Shown here piece by piece: positions 61,552 through 64,000 of a DNA stretch of 64,000 nucleotides (its first letter is position 1; the number at the start of each line of letters is the position of its first letter). The translations under genes were made by a program, and so were the position numbers. A model generated the notes under the pieces. That model was not told the origin of the DNA. It ran no database searches and saw nothing but the letters and a program-made list of their open reading frames with translations. Origin of the DNA: an uncultured Alphaproteobacteria bacterium (GTDB lineage Bacteria > Pseudomonadota > Alphaproteobacteria > Puniceispirillales > UBA1172); contig OY288107.1 of NCBI GenBank assembly GCA_958431225.1, positions 1,267,501-1,331,500 on the forward strand, written 5' to 3'.

Positions 61552-62865
61552 CTAACGCTTCGCCTCGGGGATAAGTCCCTTGGGCGAGAAGCGCAACACC
61601 AATAACATAATCACCCCCATCGTCATCAACCTTGTATGTGCCGCGCTTTCTAATAAATGCACGCGCAGAGGCGAATCCGCATCTAGCCCTGCGGTTAACG
61701 CATCCATCAACCATAGACCAATCGGCTCGGCTTCAATCCAGAAAAACCAGATAATAAACCCGCCAATAATCGCGCCGTAATTATTCCCCGACCCGCCAAC
61801 AATCACCATCACCCAAACCAAAAACGTAAAGCGCAGAGGTTGATACGAATGCGGGGTAAATTGCCCGTCCAAAGTCGTCAGCATCGCCCCTGCTAGCCCC
61901 AACACGGCAGACCCCAAAATAAAGATTTGCAGATGGCGTCCCTTGACATCTTTCCCCATGGCTTCTGCCGCGACCTCGTTATCGCGGATGGCGCGCATCA
62001 TGCGTCCCCATGGGGCGCGCAAGGCTTTTTCTGCTAGCCAAAACAGCCCCACCAACACCGCCACAAATAGTGACAGATAACACAATTTAACAATGATAGA
62101 TGAGGCATTGGCAAGCGATTGCCCGCTTGTCTCGGCTAGTTGATTGAGCCATGCCTTTTGTTGCAGGTCAATTTCATACGGCACCGGACGCGGCAAACCG
62201 CTAACATTTTTCACCCCGCGCGCTAGCCAATCTTCGTTTTTGAGGATGTAAATCATAATCTCCGAAATGCCCAAAGTCGCAATCGCTAAATAGTCCGAGC
62301 GCAACCCCAAAGCAATGCGCCCCACCAACATGGCAACGATGCCCGCGACCACCGCCCCTACCGCCCATGACAGCAAAATCGGCAAGCCGAACCCGCCTAG
62401 ATAGCCGCTTTTAGCAGGTTCCACCGCCTCAATCGCCACCACCGCCGCATCGGTAATATAACGCACCAGCCCATAACCTAGCACCAAAATCGCCGCCATA
62501 ATGATATAACGTGCGCGCCGCGACAGCCTATGTTTCGTCATCCGCCAAAACGCGGTCGCAACGGCAATCACCACCGCCATCACCCCAAAGCCGAGCATCA
62601 AACGTCCGCCCCCGGCTTGCCATGCAGCCTCTACCGGCGGCATGGCAATCACCACCGCCGCTAACCCCCCCACGGCAACAAAGCCCATCACGCCAAAATT
62701 CACCAGCCCCGCATAGCCCCATTGCATATTCACCCCCAGCGTCATAATCGCCGAAATGACACAGAGATTGAGAATGTTAAACGCCACATTCCAGCTTTGC
62801 ACCATGCCGACTATCGCCAGCAAAATGCCCATCAACGCAAACACCGCTATCACGCGCATATTCAT
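61552..62865 (-). CDS. livM: Branched-chain amino-acid-type ABC transporter permease LivM
   Basis: The 437-residue polytopic permease belongs to the LivM branch: LCVISAIMTLGVNMQWGYAGLVNFGVMGFVAVG, RIALGLRSDYLAIATLGISEIMIYIL, and the EAA-like AIRDNEVAAEAMGKDVKGRHLQIFILGSAVLGLAGAM. It is longer than classical LivM because of an N-terminal extension between the first spans. It overlaps livH by 4 bp. Substrates could be branched-chain amino acids, urea or other amides. Confidence 0.9.
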   Translation of the reverse strand: MNMRVIAVFALMGILLAIVGMVQSWNVAFNILNLCVISAIMTLGVNMQWGYAGLVNFGVMGFVAVGGLAAVVIAMPPVEAAWQAGGGRLMLGFGVMAVVIAVATAFWRMTKHRLSRRARYIIMAAILVLGYGLVRYITDAAVVAIEAVEPAKSGYLGGFGLPILLSWAVGAVVAGIVAMLVGRIALGLRSDYLAIATLGISEIMIYILKNEDWLARGVKNVSGLPRPVPYEIDLQQKAWLNQLAETSGQSLANASSIIVKLCYLSLFVAVLVGLFWLAEKALRAPWGRMMRAIRDNEVAAEAMGKDVKGRHLQIFILGSAVLGLAGAMLTTLDGQFTPHSYQPLRFTFLVWVMVIVGGSGNNYGAIIGGFIIWFFWIEAEPIGLWLMDALTAGLDADSPLRVHLLESAAHTRLMTMGVIMLLVLRFSPKGLIPEAKR

Positions 62866-63875
62866 ATCACCTTCCCCCCGGCAATGCCTGTCGGTTTTAG
62901 AATCAGCACCAATACCAGAATCAAAAACGATAAGGCAATTTTGTAATCGGTGCTTAATAACTGCATCAAGCCTTGGGGTTCTAACGATTGCGGGAGCAGA
63001 TACCCCAACACCCGCTTATAGGCAAAGGTGATGGTCAGTTCCGAAAAAGCAATGACAAACCCGCCCAAAATCGCCCCAATCGGTGAGCCTATGCCGCCAA
63101 CAATCGCCGAGGCAAAAATCGGCAACAACAGCGACAGATAGGTGAAAGGTTTATAACTTTTATCCAGCCCATAAAGCGTCCCGGCGAGCGTCACCAGAAA
63201 CGCCGTAATCACCCAAGTCACCAAAATCACCCGTTCGGGATTGATCCCCGAAAGCAAGGCGAGGTCTTCATTATTGGCATAGGCGCGCATAGATTTACCC
63301 GTGCGCGTATGGCGCAGAAACCAAAAAACAAACCCCACCATCAACACCGCGAGAATCAACGTCATGCCTTGGGTGGTTTTGATGGCAAGCCCCTCATTTA
63401 ATCCGGTCATTTCTTTGAATTGGCGCGCGTTGATGATGAAACGTTGCCCGTCAAAAAAATTCTGGTCGTCAGGTCCGATGATAAAGCGAATCAACCCCCC
63501 GAGAAAAAACATCAATCCCATAGACACAATCAACATCGTCACCGGCGGGGCTTTGATGCTGCGGTAATAACGAAACACCAATCGGTCGGCGGTTAAGGTG
63601 AGCGCAATCACCGCCACAATACCAAACGGCAGAGCAAATAACGCCGTCGGCACAGCTCCAAAAGATATGCCTTGTGCCTGCATCCACCATGTCATCAAAA
63701 TCGTTGTCATCGCCCCAAAAGACATCATCTCCCCATGCGCGAAATTGGAAAAGCGCAACACCGAATAAATCATGGTAATCCCCAACGCCCCCAACCCCAA
63801 CTGACAACCATAGGTCAGCCCGGGAACGACAATAAAATTGGCAATCAGCACCAGTGCATTGATAATATCAACCAT
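62862..63875 (-). CDS. livH: Branched-chain amino-acid-type ABC transporter permease LivH
   Basis: The 337-residue permease matches LivH: LGALGITMIYSVLRFSNFAHGEMMSFGAM near the start, GKSMRAYANNEDLALLSGINPERVILVTWVITAFLVTLAGTLYGL, and SAIVGGIGSPIGAILGGFVIAF. It forms the membrane channel with LivM. It starts 2 bp after the stop of the ATP-binding gene at the edge. Confidence 0.92.
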   Translation of the reverse strand: MVDIINALVLIANFIVVPGLTYGCQLGLGALGITMIYSVLRFSNFAHGEMMSFGAMTTILMTWWMQAQGISFGAVPTALFALPFGIVAVIALTLTADRLVFRYYRSIKAPPVTMLIVSMGLMFFLGGLIRFIIGPDDQNFFDGQRFIINARQFKEMTGLNEGLAIKTTQGMTLILAVLMVGFVFWFLRHTRTGKSMRAYANNEDLALLSGINPERVILVTWVITAFLVTLAGTLYGLDKSYKPFTYLSLLLPIFASAIVGGIGSPIGAILGGFVIAFSELTITFAYKRVLGYLLPQSLEPQGLMQLLSTDYKIALSFLILVLVLILKPTGIAGGKVI

Positions 63876-63877
63876 CC

Positions 63878-64000
63878 CTATCCCCCTAAAAATGTCTGGC
63901 GCACTTCCCGGTCGGCGAGCAGTGCTTTGCCACTATCGGTAAAACGATTTTCGCCCTGCACCAGCACATAGCCTTTATCGGCAATCTCTAACGCTTGGCG
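63878..64000 (-). CDS. livF: ABC transporter ATP-binding protein LivF, C-terminal fragment (cut by window edge)
   Basis: The last 40 residues are present: RQALEIADKGYVLVQGENRF, then TDSGKALLADREVRQTFLGG and a TAG stop (63878-63880). This matches the end of LivF-type ATPases. The gene continues beyond the right edge and completes a livF-livH-livM order on the minus strand. Confidence 0.85.
   Translation of the reverse strand, partial: RQALEIADKGYVLVQGENRFTDSGKALLADREVRQTFLGG

Overview
The window comes from an alphaproteobacterium. The evidence is lineage-typical gene content and order: ChvI-ChvG next to ahcY, tsaE-addB-addA-trxA-folC-accD-trpA-trpB-trpF-lapA-ihfB-rpsA-cmk-aroA, a TIGR02300-family gene followed by tRNA-Ala(GGC), and a CHCC zinc-finger gene coupled to polA. 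The genus cannot be told from the sequence alone. Genes are tightly packed, with many 1-17 bp overlaps, and most of the window is chromosomal core.

Region 1 (1-4.8 kb): the 3' part of a family 25 glycosyltransferase, an unknown protein, a two-subunit sodium/solute (acetate-type) symporter with a clear terminator, a small membrane protein and a haloacid dehalogenase. Region 2 (4.8-23.9 kb): a purine-catabolism supercluster. The minus-strand arm holds an NCS2 purine permease, ureidoglycolate lyase, ureidoglycine aminohydrolase and an allantoinase-OHCU decarboxylase fusion. The plus-strand arm holds 5-hydroxyisourate hydrolase, a membrane urate hydroxylase fused to cytochrome c, a BMP-type purine/nucleoside ABC transporter and xanthine dehydrogenase XdhABC. 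A minus-strand 8-oxoguanine deaminase and a cytochrome c close it. Together they would import purines, make urate from xanthine or 8-oxoguanine, and degrade urate towards glyoxylate. Allantoate amidohydrolase is missing from the window.

Two accessory insertions interrupt this cluster. At 13.3-15.4 kb a convergent pair, a PD-(D/E)XK nuclease-like gene and a GIY-YIG gene, sits between the two ABC permease genes. The GIY-YIG gene's predicted promoter carries two inverted repeats, and the permease downstream appears to have its own promoter. At 23.9-26.3 kb an AT-rich AIPR-family (abortive infection) gene with a Mrr-like nuclease motif lies beside tRNA-Arg(CCG), followed by a small unknown gene. 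These are the best candidates for undescribed defence or selfish modules.

Region 3 (26.4-52.5 kb): an ABC ATPase, polA, ChvI-ChvG, SAM-cycle, AddAB recombination, thioredoxin, folate, fatty-acid, tryptophan and ribosomal genes, ending in tRNA-Ala. Region 4 (52.5-64 kb): a BCCT betaine-type transporter with thiamine pyrophosphokinase, an Ldh2-type dehydrogenase with two beta-oxidation genes and an EamA exporter, and a branched-chain amino-acid ABC transporter running off the right edge.

Two non-coding sequence pairs stand out. A roughly 20-nt element is shared upstream of the acetate-type symporter and of the Ldh2/beta-oxidation operon. An identical-spacing promoter element is shared by addB and the BCCT transporter. 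Short tandem duplications (9-24 bp) recur in coding and non-coding DNA.
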